From: MGBC113645 sp036308445
GTDB lineage: Bacteria; Bacillota_I; Bacilli_A; Erysipelotrichales; Coprobacillaceae
Assembly: GCA_036308445.1 (NCBI GenBank)
Contig: JAXJVS010000122.1
Location: 1-64,000, forward strand
Reading direction: 5' to 3'
DNA length: 64,000 nucleotides
Shown: positions 52,770 to 61,910 of the stretch, in pieces
How positions within the stretch are numbered: position 1 is the first letter of the stretch
Layout of the letters: each line of letters starts with the position of its first letter
Program-made: the position numbers and the translations under genes
The notes under the pieces: generated by a model
The model's database searches: none
What the model was told of the DNA's origin: nothing
What the model saw: only the letters and a program-made list of their open reading frames with translations

Positions 52770-54134
52770 ATGATTAATTTATTTGAAGTAAACGAAACAA
52801 ACAAAATGATTGAACAAGAGAACCTTGATGTTAGAACTATTACTATCGGAATTAGCTTATTGGATTGTATTGATTCTGATATAGATGTTTTATGTCAAAA
52901 CATCTATAATAAAATCAATAAAATTGCTAAAGACTTAGTCAAAGTAGGGAATACAATTGAAAGAAAGTATGGTATTCCAATTGTAAATAAAAGAATTTCT
53001 GTAACACCAATTGGTATTGTTGGGGCATCTGCCTGCAAAACTACAAATGACTTTGTAAAAATTGCTAAAACGTTAGATCGTTGTGCCCATGAAATAGGCG
53101 TTAATTTTATAGGGGGTTATAGTGCTATTGTTTCTAAAGGAATGACTGCATCTGATCGTTTATTAATTCAATCTATTCCTTCTGCAATGAAGGAAACTGA
53201 ACTAGTTTGTAGTTCTGTGAATGTTGGTTCAACTAAAACAGGAATTAATATGGATGCTGTAAAATTATTAGGAGAAACTATTAAAGAAACAGCTGAAATT
53301 ACTAAAGAAAATGATTCTATAGGATGTGCGAAATTAGTTGTTTTATGTAATGCTCCAGATGATAATCCATTCATGGCTGGTGCATTCCACGGAGTAAGTG
53401 AATCTGATGCTATTATAAATGTAGGAGTTAGTGGACCTGGTGTTGTTAGAAATGCGATTAAACAAGCCAAAGGAAAGGATTTTGGTGAGTTATGTGAGAT
53501 TATTAAGAAAACAGCTTTCAAGATTACACGAGTAGGGCAATTAGTTGCTTTAGAAGCTTCTGAAGCTTTGAACATACCTTTTGGGATAATTGATTTATCT
53601 TTAGCTCCAACACCTGCTGTAGGGGATAGTATTGCTGATTGTTTGCAAGAAATGGGATTAGAAAGAGTTGGAGCTCCTGGTACAACAGCTGCTCTAGCAA
53701 TCTTAAATGATCAAGTTAAAAAAGGGGGAGTTATGGCTTCTTCTTATGTAGGTGGTCTTTCTGGAGCCTTTATACCTGTTTCTGAGGATCAAGGTATGAT
53801 TGATGCAGTGGTGGCAGGATCGTTAACACTTGAGAAATTAGAAGCAATGACATGTGTATGTTCAGTTGGATTAGATATGATTGCTATTCCAGGAAATACA
53901 AGTGCTAAGACACTTTCTGGTATTATTGCAGATGAAATGGCAATAGGTATGATTAATCAAAAAACAACTGCTGTACGAATCATCCCTGTTATTGGTAAAG
54001 ATGTTGGTGAAGTTGTTGAATTTGGAGGATTATTAGGATATGCTCCAATCATGAAGGTTAATACTTTCTCATGTGATGAATTTATTGATAGAGGTGGAAG
54101 AATTCCTGCACCAATACATAGTTTCAAAAATTAA
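52770..54134 (+). CDS. PFL-like family protein, DUF711/UPF0210
   Basis: A 454-aa protein of UPF0210, structurally related to the glycyl-radical pyruvate formate-lyase barrel but without the radical Gly/Cys machinery being evident. Conserved parts: [51 protein letters not shown] and [17 protein letters not shown]. The function is unknown. Cotranscribed with the ACT gene, which may sense its ligand (inference). Confidence 0.93.
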   Translation: MINLFEVNETNKMIEQENLDVRTITIGISLLDCIDSDIDVLCQNIYNKINKIAKDLVKVGNTIERKYGIPIVNKRISVTPIGIVGASACKTTNDFVKIAKTLDRCAHEIGVNFIGGYSAIVSKGMTASDRLLIQSIPSAMKETELVCSSVNVGSTKTGINMDAVKLLGETIKETAEITKENDSIGCAKLVVLCNAPDDNPFMAGAFHGVSESDAIINVGVSGPGVVRNAIKQAKGKDFGELCEIIKKTAFKITRVGQLVALEASEALNIPFGIIDLSLAPTPAVGDSIADCLQEMGLERVGAPGTTAALAILNDQVKKGGVMASSYVGGLSGAFIPVSEDQGMIDAVVAGSLTLEKLEAMTCVCSVGLDMIAIPGNTSAKTLSGIIADEMAIGMINQKTTAVRIIPVIGKDVGEVVEFGGLLGYAPIMKVNTFSCDEFIDRGGRIPAPIHSFKN

Positions 54135-54154
54135 GACGATTTATCGTCTTTTTT
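54133..54154 (+). terminator. Terminator of the ACT-DUF711 operon
   Basis: A 7-bp stem (54133-54139 with 54144-54150) with a 4-nt loop, followed by T4. Confidence 0.6.
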
Positions 54155-54176
54155 AAATAGAAAAGAGGTAGAATAT

Positions 54177-55388
54177 ATGAAAAATTTATTAATATATAAT
54201 CATTTAATGGACAATGAGTACCTAAAAGAATGTTTAACTTTCTTACTAACCAAAGAAAATGAACAACATTTCATTTCCTTAATGATAGAAGCATCTGAAA
54301 AATATAATCTACATGATCATCTTTTTCAAAGCTTATTAACATATTTATTAGCAAATGACGAAAATGCCTTTACTTTATCTTTAGAAAGAGAGAAAGATGT
54401 TGATGATTATTTAGAAAGAGTTGTTTTGCATGATTTAGACATAATTTATGATTTGTTTCATTATGACTTTAGTTTTTTGAATGATTTATATAAAGATTTA
54501 TTTTTTAATTTTAAGTCTTCCAAACCAATTATTAATAAAGAAATATATGATTTATTAAATCATCTTCAAATACAATTATCTCTTACTAATTCAAAAGAAG
54601 AATTTTATCATGTATTAGATAAACATTATAGCCAATACGGAGTAGGGATGTACGGATTAAATAAAGCATTTCGTTATTCTTACAATAAAATCATTCCTAT
54701 ATATCATATTGGAAATGAAACCTTTGATGATCTGATTGGTTACGAAAATCAAAAACAAAGATTAAAAGAGAATACAGAAATGTTTCTGCAAGGAAAAAAA
54801 GCAAACAATGTTTTACTTTATGGAGATAGTGGAACTGGTAAATCTAGTAGTATAAAAGCTTTATTAAATACTTACTATAAAGATGGTTTGAGAATGATAG
54901 AAGTTTATAAACATCAATTTAAAGATTTACCTCAAATTATTAATGAATTACAAAACAGAAATTATTATTTTATTATATTTATGGATGATTTATCTTTTGA
55001 AGAATTTGAAATAGAATATAAATATTTAAAAGCAGTTATAGAAGGTGGATTAGAGAAAAAACCAGATAATATTCTAATCTATGCTACAAGTAATAGAAGA
55101 CACTTAATTAAAGAAACATGGAACGAAAGAAACACTGATGAAATCAATAGAAATGATGCAATGCAAGAGAAATTATCGCTTGTTTCTCGATTTGGCGTTC
55201 AAATCATGTATATACATCCTGGAAAACAGCAATACTTAGACATAGTGGATGGATTAGCTGAAGCATATAATATCAAAATAAATAAAGAACAGTTGCACAA
55301 TTTAGCTCTTCAATGGGAGATAAGAAATGGTGGATATTCAGGTAGAAATGCAAAACAATTTATTCATACAATTCTTGGGAGGCAATAA
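54177..55388 (+). CDS. AAA ATPase of the DUF815 family
   Basis: A 403-aa protein. An N-terminal helical region of about 180 residues precedes a DUF815 AAA domain: LIGYENQKQRLKENTEMFLQG, Walker A LLYGDSGTGKSSSIKALL, Walker B FIIFMDDLSFEE, sensor IYATSNRRHL and the ending NGGYSGRNAKQFIHTILG. Function unknown. Its stop shares one base with the next start codon, indicating coupling with the acyltransferase-type gene. Confidence 0.88.
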   Translation: MKNLLIYNHLMDNEYLKECLTFLLTKENEQHFISLMIEASEKYNLHDHLFQSLLTYLLANDENAFTLSLEREKDVDDYLERVVLHDLDIIYDLFHYDFSFLNDLYKDLFFNFKSSKPIINKEIYDLLNHLQIQLSLTNSKEEFYHVLDKHYSQYGVGMYGLNKAFRYSYNKIIPIYHIGNETFDDLIGYENQKQRLKENTEMFLQGKKANNVLLYGDSGTGKSSSIKALLNTYYKDGLRMIEVYKHQFKDLPQIINELQNRNYYFIIFMDDLSFEEFEIEYKYLKAVIEGGLEKKPDNILIYATSNRRHLIKETWNERNTDEINRNDAMQEKLSLVSRFGVQIMYIHPGKQQYLDIVDGLAEAYNIKINKEQLHNLALQWEIRNGGYSGRNAKQFIHTILGRQ

Positions 55389-57100
55389 TGAAACCATTAA
55401 CAATTGATGATTATGATTTAGTCAAACATTATTTAGAAAAGGCTAATTATGAAGGATATAATTCTAATTTTGTTACAATGATGATGTGGAATCACGAATA
55501 TCATATTGAATATGAAATACACAATCATTTCTTAATTATGTTACATTATTATAATGACGATTACTTCTGGGCTATGCCTTTTACAACAAAAGAATATTAT
55601 AAAGAAGCTATTGATTATATGATAGAATATAGTAAAAACAATCATTTTGAATTCAAAATCGATTGTGCTATTCAATCTTTTGTTGATGATATAAAAACTA
55701 TTTATAATGATCAATTTATATATGAAAGAACAAAATATAATGATGATTATATCTATGAAAAAAATATGTTAATAACATTATCTGGAAAGAAAATGCAAAA
55801 AAGACGAAATCACTATAATGCTTTTTTAAAGAACTATCCTAAGTTTATATATAAAGATTTGGATTCAGTAGAAGATTTCAATGATGTTTTAGAATGTTAT
55901 AGTCGATGGGAAAGTCATAAAGAAAAGAGTGATTCTTTAACTTCTGAAGTTTATGGAATAATGAAGTTATTATCTATAAAGAAAATCTTAGATATAGAAG
56001 CAGGAGCTATTTATATTGATAATAAAATGGAAGCATTTATTATTGCTTCAAAGCTAAATCATAGAACCATTCAAATCCATGTTGAAAAGGCTAATAAAAA
56101 TATTAGAGGTTTATATCCTGCAATATTAAAAGAATTCCTTAAAAGACATTTTAAAGACTATTTATATGTAAACAGGGAAGAGGATATGGGATTAGAGAAT
56201 CTAAGAAAATCTAAATTAGCTTTACATCCTATGAATATGATAAAAAAATATTGTATACATCCAAATAAATCTGAAGTCATCAAATGTATAAAAAGTGAAA
56301 AAGAAGAAATAAAAAAAATTTGGTATGATACATTTGATGACGAAACAATGAAATCTACAGATTTTTATTTTGAAAATTGTTTTAATGAAGATAACACTTA
56401 TTTATTGAAAAACAACAACACAATTATTTCGGGGCTTCAAATAGTACCATTTCAAATGTCTATAAATTCTATAAATGAGGAGGTCTATTTTATATTAGGA
56501 GTATTCACAAAAAAAGAATATGAAAGACAAGGATTTATGAAAAAACTATTCAAATACGTGCTTTCACTAGAAAAGTATAAACACAAGAAAATATATTTAC
56601 AAGCATACAATCCTGATATATATAAAAGTTTTGGTTTTTTACCTTCTCACTATCATTATAAATATATTATTGATAGACCGTTTGATAATTTTGATAAAGA
56701 TATTTTAACAAATGATTATCAATTTCTTTTGGCTTTATATAATGAATTTGTAGAGAATTTTAATGAATATAGAATTAGGGATAAAGGATACTTTGAATGG
56801 CTAATTCAAAGATGTAAAGCTTTTGATGAAGAAATTAAAGTATTTTATTTTAATAAGCAAATTGATGGATATGCAATTTTTCAAAACAATGATGAGTTTA
56901 TATCTGTAAGTGAAATTATTTATAAAAGTGAAAAGGCTTTGAAAAGAATGATAAATACTCTATTAGACATTAATAAGAGAGTTATTATTGAAACAGATTT
57001 GAAGACAAGTATTGTTGAAGACAAAGAAAAAATTATAGTAATGCTTTCTAACTATCATAATATCGATTATTCTAATAAATACATTAACGAAATCTATTGA
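55388..57100 (+). CDS. DUF2156-GNAT two-domain acyltransferase
   Basis: A 570-aa protein with two acyltransferase-like halves. Residues about 1-290 resemble DUF2156 (the aminoacyl-transfer domain of MprF-type lysyl-phosphatidylglycerol synthases), with IIASKLNHRTIQIHVEKANKNIRGLYPAILKEFLKRH and VNREEDMGLENLRKSKLALHP. Residues about 300-570 form a GNAT/Eis-like domain with ILGVFTKKEYERQGFMKKLFKYVLS (acetyl-CoA loop) and LQAYNPDIYKSFGF. No membrane helices are visible. The substrate is unknown. Confidence 0.78.
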   Translation: MKPLTIDDYDLVKHYLEKANYEGYNSNFVTMMMWNHEYHIEYEIHNHFLIMLHYYNDDYFWAMPFTTKEYYKEAIDYMIEYSKNNHFEFKIDCAIQSFVDDIKTIYNDQFIYERTKYNDDYIYEKNMLITLSGKKMQKRRNHYNAFLKNYPKFIYKDLDSVEDFNDVLECYSRWESHKEKSDSLTSEVYGIMKLLSIKKILDIEAGAIYIDNKMEAFIIASKLNHRTIQIHVEKANKNIRGLYPAILKEFLKRHFKDYLYVNREEDMGLENLRKSKLALHPMNMIKKYCIHPNKSEVIKCIKSEKEEIKKIWYDTFDDETMKSTDFYFENCFNEDNTYLLKNNNTIISGLQIVPFQMSINSINEEVYFILGVFTKKEYERQGFMKKLFKYVLSLEKYKHKKIYLQAYNPDIYKSFGFLPSHYHYKYIIDRPFDNFDKDILTNDYQFLLALYNEFVENFNEYRIRDKGYFEWLIQRCKAFDEEIKVFYFNKQIDGYAIFQNNDEFISVSEIIYKSEKALKRMINTLLDINKRVIIETDLKTSIVEDKEKIIVMLSNYHNIDYSNKYINEIY

Positions 57101-57109
57101 GATAAAATA

Positions 57110-57138
57110 TTGACATGATGATAAATTTTTGTTACATT
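57110..57138 (+). promoter_or_regulatory. Promoter of purF
   Basis: Perfect TTGACA (57110-57115), 17 bp, TACATT (57133-57138). No purine riboswitch or PurR box was seen in the 70-bp upstream gap. Confidence 0.5.
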
Positions 57139-57169
57139 AATTTCGTAGTTGTCATATTGGAGGTTAATT

Positions 57170-58585
57170 ATGGAATGTTTTGACAAAGAATTACATGAAG
57201 AATGTGGAGTTTTTGCAGTTATAGGACACGAAGAAGCATCAAAATTATGTTATTATGGATTACATAGTTTACAACATCGCGGTCAAGAAGCTGCAGGAAT
57301 ATTAGTCAATAATAATGGTAAGTTTAATATTCATAAGGGAGAAGGTCTAGTTACAGAAGTATTTAATGCAGATAAAATTTCATCAATGAAAGGGAAATCT
57401 GCAATTGGGCACGTTAGATACTCTACTGCCGGAGGTGGTGGAATAGCGAATGTGCAACCATTCCTATTTAAGACATTAGATGGTTGTTTGGGGATAGCTC
57501 ATAACGGAAACATTGTTAATGCTAATCTATTAAAAAAAGAATTAGAATCAAAGGGGAGTATATTTTCATCTTCTTCTGATACGGAAATATTAGGTCATTT
57601 AATTAAAAGAAGCGAGGGAAGAATGATTGATAGAATTTGTAAATCGTTAGATATGCTAGATGGCGCTTTTGCTTTTTTAATACTTATTGAAGATAGAATT
57701 TATGCAGCAAGAGATCGTTATGGTTTACGACCATTATCAATCGGTGTAATGGCTAATGGAGCATATGTGTTATCATCAGAAACATGTGCGTTAGATGTAG
57801 TTGGTGCTAAATTTGTTAGAGATGTTGAGCCGGGAGAAGTTATTAGAATTAAAGGTAATCAACTTATTTCAAAAATATATACTAATCAGCCAGTAATTGA
57901 TAAAATATGTGCCATGGAATATATATACTTTTCTCGCCCTGATAGTACTTTAGATGGAATTAATGTCCATACAACAAGAAAATTAGCAGGTAAAGAATTA
58001 TATAAAGAAAATCCAATAGAAGCAGATGTTGTTATTGGTGTTCCTGATTCATCAATATCAGCAGCAATTGGATATGCTGAGGAATCAGGTATTCCATATG
58101 AAATGGGATTAGTAAAAAATAAATATGTAGGTAGAACTTTTATTCAACCTACTAAAGAACTAAGAGAGCAGGGAGTAAGAATGAAACTGTCAGCTGTTTC
58201 CTCAATAGTCAATGGAAAAAAGGTAGTAATGATTGATGATTCCATAGTTCGTGGTACTACCTCAAAACGAATAGTTAGATTATTAAAAGATGCTGGAGCA
58301 AAAGAAGTTCACGTAAGAATAGCTTCTCCAGCAATTAAATACCCATGTTTTTACGGAGTAGATACATCTACATATGAGGAGCTTATTTCTAATAAAATGT
58401 CAATAGATGAATTATGTAATTATATAGAAGCTAATAGTTTGGCATTTATAAGTGAGAGTGGATTAGAAAAATCAATACATTTTAAAAAAGAGCATACTTG
58501 CGGTTTGTGCTTGTCATGTTTTAATGGACATTATGTGACAAAACTTTATAATTCATTTAAAGATGCCAATAAAGATGAAAAGTAA
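57170..58585 (+). CDS. purF: Amidophosphoribosyltransferase
   Basis: The first enzyme of purine synthesis, making phosphoribosylamine from PRPP and glutamine. The 471-aa protein has an 11-residue propeptide before the catalytic Cys12 (HEECGVFAV), the Ntn glutaminase domain (HSLQHRGQEAAGI, GHVRYSTAGG), and the phosphoribosyltransferase domain with the PRPP loop VVMIDDSIVRGTTSKRIV; three late Cys (CGLCLSC with upstream Cys) fit the Fe-S ligands of the B. subtilis type. It stands alone, without other pur genes. Start at ATG 57170 behind GGAGGT. Confidence 0.95.
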   Translation: MECFDKELHEECGVFAVIGHEEASKLCYYGLHSLQHRGQEAAGILVNNNGKFNIHKGEGLVTEVFNADKISSMKGKSAIGHVRYSTAGGGGIANVQPFLFKTLDGCLGIAHNGNIVNANLLKKELESKGSIFSSSSDTEILGHLIKRSEGRMIDRICKSLDMLDGAFAFLILIEDRIYAARDRYGLRPLSIGVMANGAYVLSSETCALDVVGAKFVRDVEPGEVIRIKGNQLISKIYTNQPVIDKICAMEYIYFSRPDSTLDGINVHTTRKLAGKELYKENPIEADVVIGVPDSSISAAIGYAEESGIPYEMGLVKNKYVGRTFIQPTKELREQGVRMKLSAVSSIVNGKKVVMIDDSIVRGTTSKRIVRLLKDAGAKEVHVRIASPAIKYPCFYGVDTSTYEELISNKMSIDELCNYIEANSLAFISESGLEKSIHFKKEHTCGLCLSCFNGHYVTKLYNSFKDANKDEK

Positions 58586-58601
58586 AAAAATTAAAATACA
58601 C

Positions 58602-58637
58602 AAAGAGTCTTGATTGTTAAATCAAAACTCTTTTTTT
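58602..58637 (+). terminator. Terminator of purF
   Basis: A 14-bp stem with one mismatch (58602-58615 with 58620-58633) and T7. Confidence 0.8.
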
Positions 58638-58705
58638 CTAGGGTATCCAAATTATTTTAGGGTCATTTATATTTGGAAATGATGCATTCATTTCCATTTT
58701 TTTAT

Positions 58706-58778
58706 TATAATATGAGTGATGAAAAAATTAACTGATATCTAATAAAACGTGTCTACCTTATAATAGATACGTTTTTTT
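58706..58778 (+). other. Isolated -10 box plus terminator, possible short RNA
   Basis: TATAAT (58706-58711) is followed by a hairpin of 11 bp with one G-U (58745-58755 with 58764-58774) and a T run to 58778, giving a potential transcript of about 60 nt. The only frame inside is seven codons. Within the 920-bp stretch from 58586 to 59505 there is also an imperfect inverted repeat at 58869-58895 and the gene fragments listed next; nothing else is recognisable. Confidence 0.35.
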
Positions 58779-59015
58779 ACTTAAAATTAAAATTATAAAG
58801 AAATAATCAACATTTGTTGGGGTAGACATATTTCCTATATGACGCAACTTCGCAAAACTCCTTGTTTTAATTTGTGTTAACTTTAACAACAAATTCGTAA
58901 TTTTGTAAGTATAAATCATAGCTATTCAATATAAGTATCACTTTTTTTAAAATACTAAATATAAGTAAGATTATCTAATAAATTTTATAGACATAGTATT
59001 TATATATTCATCATT

Positions 59016-59042
59016 TTAAAAAGACATTCTGTTGAATGTCTT
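59016..59042 (-). terminator. Terminator behind the minus-strand gene fragment
   Basis: Perfect 9-bp stem (59021-59029 with 59034-59042) followed on the minus strand by U5 and an A-rich stretch. Confidence 0.6.
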
Positions 59043-59066
59043 AAGAGATGGTTATTTGAACTTTGC

Positions 59067-59284
59067 TTATTTTACTAGATATTTATCAAGATTTGGAGCA
59101 GTACTTGCTGAAATTGCTTCCAATATATAATCTAAGTTTTCAAAAACATAGTTTCTATTTTGATATTCTGGAACGACTTTGAATTTTAATTTTATAATGT
59201 CATTTTTTTGAGTCTATATATCAAGTGGATTATGTGATAATCAGTGTCATTTCTACTATAACTGCTTATATTACTATGAAATTT
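59067..59284 (-). pseudogene. Remnant of an unidentified coding region (C-terminal part)
   Basis: A 72-codon open stretch, stop to stop, without an ATG. Its last 40 residues look like real protein (KFKVVPEYQNRNYVFENLD, then YILEAISASTAPNLDKYLVK before the stop) and a terminator follows 25 bp behind the stop, so this appears to be the 3' end of a lost gene. Its family was not recognised. Upstream the frame is closed by stops and an opposite-strand fragment takes over. Confidence 0.4.
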
Positions 59285-59453
59285 TCAGAGAGGACTGTAT
59301 TATTGTCGAACATATAACCACAGTGAAAGATTTCAAAAGGAAGCACAAAAGGAATTATATAAATTAAAGGCGAAACTTCAGTCTAAAATTATTCCTGAAA
59401 TCAATGAACTAAAAAACGTCATATCAGCATTATTAATAGTAGACAAAATATAG
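59280..59453 (+). pseudogene. Remnant of a second unidentified coding region
   Basis: A 57-codon open stretch without start codon, reading a charged helical sequence (HSERFQKEAQKELYKLKAKL, then QSKIIPEINELKNV) before a TAG. The tone recalls a helix from an insertion-sequence transposase or a replication protein, but there is no solid match. It abuts the minus-strand fragment, as expected for a degraded insertion. Confidence 0.35.
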
Positions 59454-59505
59454 TAATTAGGAGTACTTCGCATAATGTATATTATGTGATTTTTAACGAT
59501 TAAAA

Positions 59506-59778
59506 TTATGTTGTCTGTATAACTAATATAATAGTTATAAATATCATCATGAATAACGCTAAATACATTATATATGATAATATTTTTTCTTTATTTTTAT
59601 TATTGTTCTTTACCGCAAGAAATGAAGCTATAAACATTAGCATAGCGATAACATAGTTTACTATTGAAGGTAAAAAGCTAGAATCAATAGATATACCTGA
59701 AGCAAAAAACAAACTTCCTAGTAATAAGCTTGCTAGAGATGCCAAAACAATTTTGTTGATATCATTTTTATCATTCAT
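59506..59778 (-). CDS. Small membrane protein of unknown function
   Basis: A 90-aa protein with three hydrophobic segments (about residues 10-30, 36-56 and 67-88) separated by a short NNNKNKEK loop. I do not recognise a family. The ATG lies one base behind the deoB stop with AAGGAAAT as ribosome site, so it is probably translated from the xerD-deoB transcript. Confidence 0.65.
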   Translation of the reverse strand: MNDKNDINKIVLASLASLLLGSLFFASGISIDSSFLPSIVNYVIAMLMFIASFLAVKNNNKNKEKILSYIMYLALFMMIFITIILVIQTT

Positions 59779-59779
59779 A

Positions 59780-60958
59780 TTAAATTTCCTTCATTAACGA
59801 ATAACCAATGCCTGGATTATTTACGGAAAAATTATCAGCTATTGTTGCTCCTATAACAGCAAAGCTCTTCAATAAACCAAGATTTTTTTGATTATACATT
59901 TTTTTACTATACATTATTAGTGGTACGTTTTCTCGAGTATGGTCAGTTCCTTTATATGTGGGATCATTACCATGATCAGCAGTAATCATTATTAAATCAT
60001 CTTCTTTAATAACTTTCAAAAGTTCTTCCAATAATTGATCAAATTCAACAATAGCTTGCGCATATCCCGCCGTATCTCTTCTATGACCATACAACGCATC
60101 AAAATCAACTAGATTTACGAAAACCAAACCATTAAATTCCTGTTTTGCTAAATCAATAGTTTTTAGCATTCCATCTCTATTTGAAGTTGTTTTGATTTTT
60201 TGTGATATTCCTTGATCAACAAAAATATCTGAAATTTTACCTATCCCAATAACATCAATATTATTTTCTTTCAAAGAATCTAAAACTGTCTTACCAAACG
60301 GTTTTAATGCTAAATCATGTCTATTTGCAGTACGAACAAACTCCCCTATTTTTTCTCCAATAAAAGGGCGAGCAATAACACGTCCAATTTTCCATTCATC
60401 CCTCATGGCAATCTCTCTGGCAATATTGCATGCTGAATATAATTCTTCTAATGGTATGTATTTTTCATTGGCTGCTATTTGGAATACTGAATCAGCTGAA
60501 GTATAGACAATCCAATCTCCAGTTTTAATTTGATGTTCTCCCCAATCATCAATTATTTTAGTACCACTTTCAGCATAATTACCGACACACTTTCTACCCG
60601 TTTTTTCTTCAAATAATTTAATAAATTCTTCAGGAAATCCATTATCAGTAAATGTTTTGAATGGTTTTTCTACTTTTAACCCCATCATTTCCCAATGACC
60701 AGTCATTGTATCTTTTCCACGAGATACTTCTTCGAGTCTTGCAATAGTGCCTAATGTTTTTTTTAAAGGATATATTCCTTTAAAATCACCTAAATTTCCT
60801 AAACCTAAACCTTCTAATGTAGGAACGTCTAAACCATTAACAAAATCACAAATATGTTCTAAAGTATTAGCGCCATAGTCATCATATTTTTCAGCATCAA
60901 CAGCCTCGCCAATTCCTAATGAATCTAAAACTATTAAAAATATTCTTTTATATTTCAT
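59780..60958 (-). CDS. deoB: Phosphopentomutase
   Basis: Interconverts ribose/deoxyribose 1- and 5-phosphates in nucleoside breakdown. The 392-aa alkaline-phosphatase-superfamily enzyme has the metal and Thr nucleophile motifs LIVLDSLGIGEA, DTMTGHWEMMG, VDFDALYGHRRD and TADHGNDPTYKGTDHTREN. ATG 60958 has GAGGT eight bases upstream (ATG 60964 is too close). It overlaps xerD by 11 bp; xerD-deoB (ripX-drm) is also the order in B. subtilis. Confidence 0.95.
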   Translation of the reverse strand: MKYKRIFLIVLDSLGIGEAVDAEKYDDYGANTLEHICDFVNGLDVPTLEGLGLGNLGDFKGIYPLKKTLGTIARLEEVSRGKDTMTGHWEMMGLKVEKPFKTFTDNGFPEEFIKLFEEKTGRKCVGNYAESGTKIIDDWGEHQIKTGDWIVYTSADSVFQIAANEKYIPLEELYSACNIAREIAMRDEWKIGRVIARPFIGEKIGEFVRTANRHDLALKPFGKTVLDSLKENNIDVIGIGKISDIFVDQGISQKIKTTSNRDGMLKTIDLAKQEFNGLVFVNLVDFDALYGHRRDTAGYAQAIVEFDQLLEELLKVIKEDDLIMITADHGNDPTYKGTDHTRENVPLIMYSKKMYNQKNLGLLKSFAVIGATIADNFSVNNPGIGYSLMKEI

Positions 60959-61856
60959 TATCATTACCTCGTTTTATCATTCTAGGATGTTTTTCTTTAT
61001 AATCTTTAATTATTTTTTCTTGAGAAACATGAGTATATATAGTGGTTGTAGAAATATCACTATGGCCTAACATTTCTTGTATTGATCTTAAATCCGCTTC
61101 ATTTTCTAATAAATGAGTGGCAAAAGTATGTCTAATGGAATGAGGGCTTATATGTTTTTTTAATCCTGCATTTTTACATATTTTTTCTAAAATATGATAA
61201 AAATTATCTCTACTCATTACATTTCCTTTTTGATTAATAAATAGAAATTTTGAACTTTTTCCATGTAATAATTCATCTCTATAGTTAGAAATATAATCTT
61301 TTAAATAAAGGCAGACCATATCATTCATAGGTACTATTCTTTCTTTATTGCCTTTACCAATGCATCTAAGCAATTTTTCTTGAATATGAATATCTGATAA
61401 AGTTAAGTGAGTTAATTCACTAATTCGTAAACCAGATGAATATAATAATTCTAGCATACATCTATTACGTGAACTTTTTGCATCTACCACCTTAATAGAT
61501 GTTAATAACTGGTTAATCTCTTCTTTAGTTAAAACTATCGGTAAGGATTTTTCTGTTTTGATAGTATCAATTCTTCCCATGATATTTTCTTTAATCATAT
61601 TCTCTTTTTGTAAAAACAAATAAAATTGTTTTAAAGATGTTATATGCCTTTTTATAGACTTTTTAGATAAACTATCATGTAAATAAGACAAATACTGGTA
61701 AATTGTATTTTCAGTAATTTCACGAATATCTATATTATTGTTATATACAAGAAATTTGTTCAAGTCCCTTTCATATGCTTCTATAGTATTATTGCTTAAG
61801 TGTTTTTCAATTAATAAGTACTCTATATATTCATGTATTGCTTCTTTTATATTCAA
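60948..61856 (-). CDS. xerD: Site-specific tyrosine recombinase XerD
   Basis: With XerC it resolves chromosome dimers at dif. The 302-aa protein has the SAM-like N-terminal core-binding domain (EYIEYLLIEKHLSNNTIEAYERDL) and the catalytic set: Arg in SSGLRISELTHL, Lys in GKGNKERIVPM, HSIRHTFATHLL, GHSDISTTTIYTH with the nucleophilic Tyr. A TTG start at 61856 is preferred: GGTGAT lies four bases upstream, while the in-frame ATG at 61874 overlaps the -10 box. Position between spoIIM and deoB favours XerD over XerC. Confidence 0.92.
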   Translation of the reverse strand: MNIKEAIHEYIEYLLIEKHLSNNTIEAYERDLNKFLVYNNNIDIREITENTIYQYLSYLHDSLSKKSIKRHITSLKQFYLFLQKENMIKENIMGRIDTIKTEKSLPIVLTKEEINQLLTSIKVVDAKSSRNRCMLELLYSSGLRISELTHLTLSDIHIQEKLLRCIGKGNKERIVPMNDMVCLYLKDYISNYRDELLHGKSSKFLFINQKGNVMSRDNFYHILEKICKNAGLKKHISPHSIRHTFATHLLENEADLRSIQEMLGHSDISTTTIYTHVSQEKIIKDYKEKHPRMIKRGNDNEI

Positions 61857-61872
61857 AATAATCACCAATATC

Positions 61873-61878
61873 ATTATA
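61873..61878 (-). promoter_or_regulatory. Extended -10 promoter of xerD
   Basis: TGTTATAAT on the minus strand; six bases later GGTGAT (61866-61861) begins. Weak -35. Same composite as at cvpA and the YsnB-like gene. Confidence 0.45.
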
Positions 61879-61910
61879 ACAAAATTCTATTAGTCACTCT
61901 ACTAAAATAA

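Noticed and set aside
57101..57169. Purine riboswitch or PurR box before purF
   Set aside because: The 70-bp leader is too short for the purine aptamer and contains none of its conserved bases; no PurR-type inverted repeat was seen.
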